From: Bacillota bacterium
Lineage (GTDB): Bacteria > Bacillota > Clostridia > Lachnospirales > Lachnospiraceae
DNA: 64,000 nucleotides
NCBI GenBank assembly: GCA_023402845.1
Contig: JAEYFP010000016.1
Span: 248,001 to 312,000 of the forward strand
Reading direction: 5' to 3'
Every line of letters starts with the position of its first letter. Position 1 is the first letter of the stretch. Under the pieces are notes generated by a model. It saw only the letters and a list, made by a program, of their open reading frames with translations, ran no database searches and was not told the origin of the DNA. Of this stretch, positions 62,330-64,000 are shown piece after piece. The position numbers and the translations under genes were made by a program.

Positions 62330-63301
62330 ATGATAAAAAACATAACCGCTGTATTATTCTGTCTGATTGCCGCAATGAGCCTTTCAGCCTGCGGCAGCAA
62401 TCAGCAGGTGAAGGATTCGGCCGGTACACCGGAACAAACGAAAGTCAAGGTTTCCGTTACCTTCGATGCCATGAAAGAGTTTGTCGAGGCGGTCGGCAAG
62501 GACAAGGTTGAAATTACAACCATGATACCCGCCGGTATGGAGGCACACGATTTTGAGCCCAAGGCACAGGATCTGATTAGCCTTAGTTCAGCTCAGGTCT
62601 TTGTATATAACGGACTCGGGATGGAAGAATGGGTCGAGGAAGCCATCTCTGCCGCTGACAATGCAAACTTAATTACCGTGGAGGCAGCTAAAGGAGCTGA
62701 TGTCATAGAAAGAGAAGAAGCCTCCGAAGAACACAGTGAGGATGAGGAACATAACGAAGAGGCGGAGCACGAAGACGAGCATCAACACGGAAAGTATGAT
62801 CCCCATCTTTGGCTTGGTCTAAAGGGCGCACAAACTGAGACGAAGAATATCAAGGATGCCCTCGTCAAGGCAGATCCGTCCAATAAAGACTATTATGAAC
62901 AAAACTGCAGCGATTACATTTCTCAGCTGGAAAGCCTCTATAACGAATATAACGGTAAATTTCAGTCTGTGGAAAAAAAGAGTTTTGTGACCGGGCATGC
63001 CGCTTTTGGGTATCTCTGCCGGGACTTCGGCCTGGTACAAAGCAGTGTGAGCGATATTTTTGCAGAAGGGGAGCCCACGGCACAGCAGCTGGGCAAGTTA
63101 GTTGAATATTGCAGGGAAAACGACGTAACAACCATTTTTGCCGAGGAAATGGTAAGTCCCGAAATATCTCAAACACTTGCCAACGAAGTCGGTGCAAAAG
63201 TGGAGGTCATTTATACGATAGAAAACGCCCAGGACGATCTGACCTATCTGGAGCGGATGGAAAGCAATCTTTCTAAAATCTATGACAGCTTGACCATGTA
63301 G
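62330..63301 (+). CDS. znuA: Zinc-binding lipoprotein ZnuA/AdcA-like
   Basis: The protein has 323 residues with a lipobox (LSAC, Cys21). The cluster A-I metal-binding domain has AHDFEPKAQD (His ligand), an acidic His-rich loop (EEHSEDEEHNEEAEHEDEHQ, residues about 127-150), then DPHLWLG, TGHAAFGYLC and TIFAEEMVSPE. The His/Asp/Glu-rich loop is the feature that separates zinc from manganese binders. AGGAGG precedes the ATG. A bidirectional terminator follows. Confidence 0.96.
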   Translation: MIKNITAVLFCLIAAMSLSACGSNQQVKDSAGTPEQTKVKVSVTFDAMKEFVEAVGKDKVEITTMIPAGMEAHDFEPKAQDLISLSSAQVFVYNGLGMEEWVEEAISAADNANLITVEAAKGADVIEREEASEEHSEDEEHNEEAEHEDEHQHGKYDPHLWLGLKGAQTETKNIKDALVKADPSNKDYYEQNCSDYISQLESLYNEYNGKFQSVEKKSFVTGHAAFGYLCRDFGLVQSSVSDIFAEGEPTAQQLGKLVEYCRENDVTTIFAEEMVSPEISQTLANEVGAKVEVIYTIENAQDDLTYLERMESNLSKIYDSLTM

Positions 63302-63325
63302 ACTTATTTTATATAATACTTTTAT

Positions 63326-63374
63326 AAAAAGATCCTAAAATTGGTGTGCCTGACACCAATTGAAGGGTCTTTTT
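63326..63374. terminator. Bidirectional terminator after znuA
   Basis: AAAAAGATCC and GGGTCTTTTT enclose an inner stem AATTGGTGT / ACACCAATT. A and T tracts at both ends suit two converging genes. Confidence 0.85.
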
Positions 63375-63401
63375 ATCCGTTCCTGTCTGCTTTACAATCA
63401 G

Positions 63402-64000
63402 TTATGGGTTTCCCAAAAGCAGTGCCAGATAACCCCAATCCCAAACTTCCGTTTCAAAACTGTTTCGGAGGTATTCTTCTATATCTTCGTCATCATAGCC
63501 TGTCATACGGGACAAGATCACTATGGCCTCGCGCACATTCTCGTATGCGGCAGCCTTTTCCGGCTTCTCCCCGTTCTCCTTAACACTCAAAAGCCATATG
63601 GAATGCTGTATGGCTGCAAAGGTAAGCACAATCCACTGAAACGCCATAATACTCCCTTTAAAATCACGATCAGGATGAAGAAAGCCTCCATATATTTCAT
63701 GTTTTAAATATTTGACAAAGAACGCTTCCCACGGCTGCAGCACAATACGCTTGCTCTCTGCCAGATATTCCTCCGTCAGCCTGATGTCCTCCCCGGAAAT
63801 ACCTTCCGCTGCGGGAACCGTCCTGTCCAGAAATTCCCGATAAAGATTTTCCTTCCGGTAATTTTCAACCAAATCCAGAAATAGTTCATTCCGTTCCATA
63901 ACGGTATCCGTTTCCTGAAATTCCATCCCATCCACGGTTTGAGAGAGTTCTTTCAAATATGCCGGTCTATAGAACTGCTCCGGTATTGCCTGTCCCTTCC
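63402..64000 (-). CDS. Unidentified protein, C-terminal part (runs off the window)
   Basis: On the minus strand the frame is open from the window edge (KGQAIPEQFYRPAYLKELS and on) to 63402, giving about 198 residues. The protein is rich in Glu and aromatic residues, mostly helical (LFLDLVENYRKENLYREFLDRTV, GYDDEDIEEYLRNSFE). It resembles in a loose way the C-terminal half of the flagellin lysine N-methylase (FliB) group, but I am not sure. A TTG at 63956 that could start it lacks a ribosome site, so the true start is outside. Confidence 0.6.
   Translation of the reverse strand, partial: KGQAIPEQFYRPAYLKELSQTVDGMEFQETDTVMERNELFLDLVENYRKENLYREFLDRTVPAAEGISGEDIRLTEEYLAESKRIVLQPWEAFFVKYLKHEIYGGFLHPDRDFKGSIMAFQWIVLTFAAIQHSIWLLSVKENGEKPEKAAAYENVREAIVILSRMTGYDDEDIEEYLRNSFETEVWDWGYLALLLGNP

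Noticed and set aside
1..64000. CRISPR arrays, rRNA genes, prophage structural genes and well-known riboswitches.
   Set aside because: No regularly spaced direct repeats, rRNA sequence, phage proteins or recognisable aptamer cores were seen by eye; a covariance search could still find diverged riboswitches.

Overview
The window looks like the chromosome of a gut-type Clostridia bacterium, most likely Lachnospiraceae. The signs are strong AAGGAGG ribosome binding sites, consensus TTGACA/TATAAT promoters with 17-nt spacers, a phosphofructokinase carrying a GGNGTHKT motif, DUF6171 and AlkZ-related proteins, and many sugar ABC systems under AraC or LacI regulators. The taxonomic call is an inference.

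Layout. 1-5 kb: the start of a 6-phosphofructokinase gene, then an operon FkbH - acyl carrier protein - MBOAT - SGNH-like protein that resembles a Dlt-type surface acylation system with a different loading enzyme. 5-9.5 kb: an AraC regulator divergent from a mutarotase-like/TPR protein (DUF5107). 9.5-11.5 kb: a group II intron with its maturase. 11.6-17.5 kb: an arabinose-type (AraFGH-like) transporter whose permease carries a frameshift, with a divergent aldose epimerase and AraC regulator. 17.6-27.1 kb: a chemoreceptor, a GH3 glycosidase, a ribose-type transporter and its LacI regulator, with a consensus promoter between two near-identical operators. 27.2-31.1 kb: a glycine betaine transporter and a BusR-like regulator, with an inverted repeat lying over the transporter promoter. 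31.2-34.1 kb: an HTH regulator, a DUF6171 protein and a GH51 arabinofuranosidase.

34.5-45.4 kb: downstream of a tRNA-Ser(CGA) lies a decayed accessory region. It holds a frameshifted XRE regulator, a CPBP protease, small cassette-like genes (nucleotidyltransferase, two-TM protein, GNAT) separated by a repeated ~27-bp sequence and hairpins, two clear pseudogenes, a two-component/ABC module of the bacitracin/lantibiotic-resistance type, and head-to-head ABC exporter fragments.

45.5-53 kb: an ECF transporter (fused EcfA, EcfT, MptD-type S component) beside a heterodimeric ABC pair and a divergent AraC regulator. 53-57.6 kb: redox and DNA-repair genes (SDR, a DsbA-Tag fusion, MsrA, an AlkZ-related protein, PAP2 phosphatase, superoxide dismutase). 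The ECF operon and sodA share a GTTAG-N6-CTAAC box at their transcription starts, which suggests one metal-responsive repressor for both. 57.8-60.2 kb: an ABC transporter whose leader contains the third copy of a dispersed 83-87-nt structured repeat. 60.2-63.3 kb: zinc uptake genes (Zur-like Fur protein, ZnuB, ZnuC, ZnuA) with two matching candidate Zur boxes. The window ends inside an unidentified gene.

The main themes are plant-polysaccharide sugar uptake (arabinose, GH3, GH51), osmotic and metal homeostasis, and an unusually large number of broken genes. No CRISPR array, rRNA, prophage or plasmid functions were seen.
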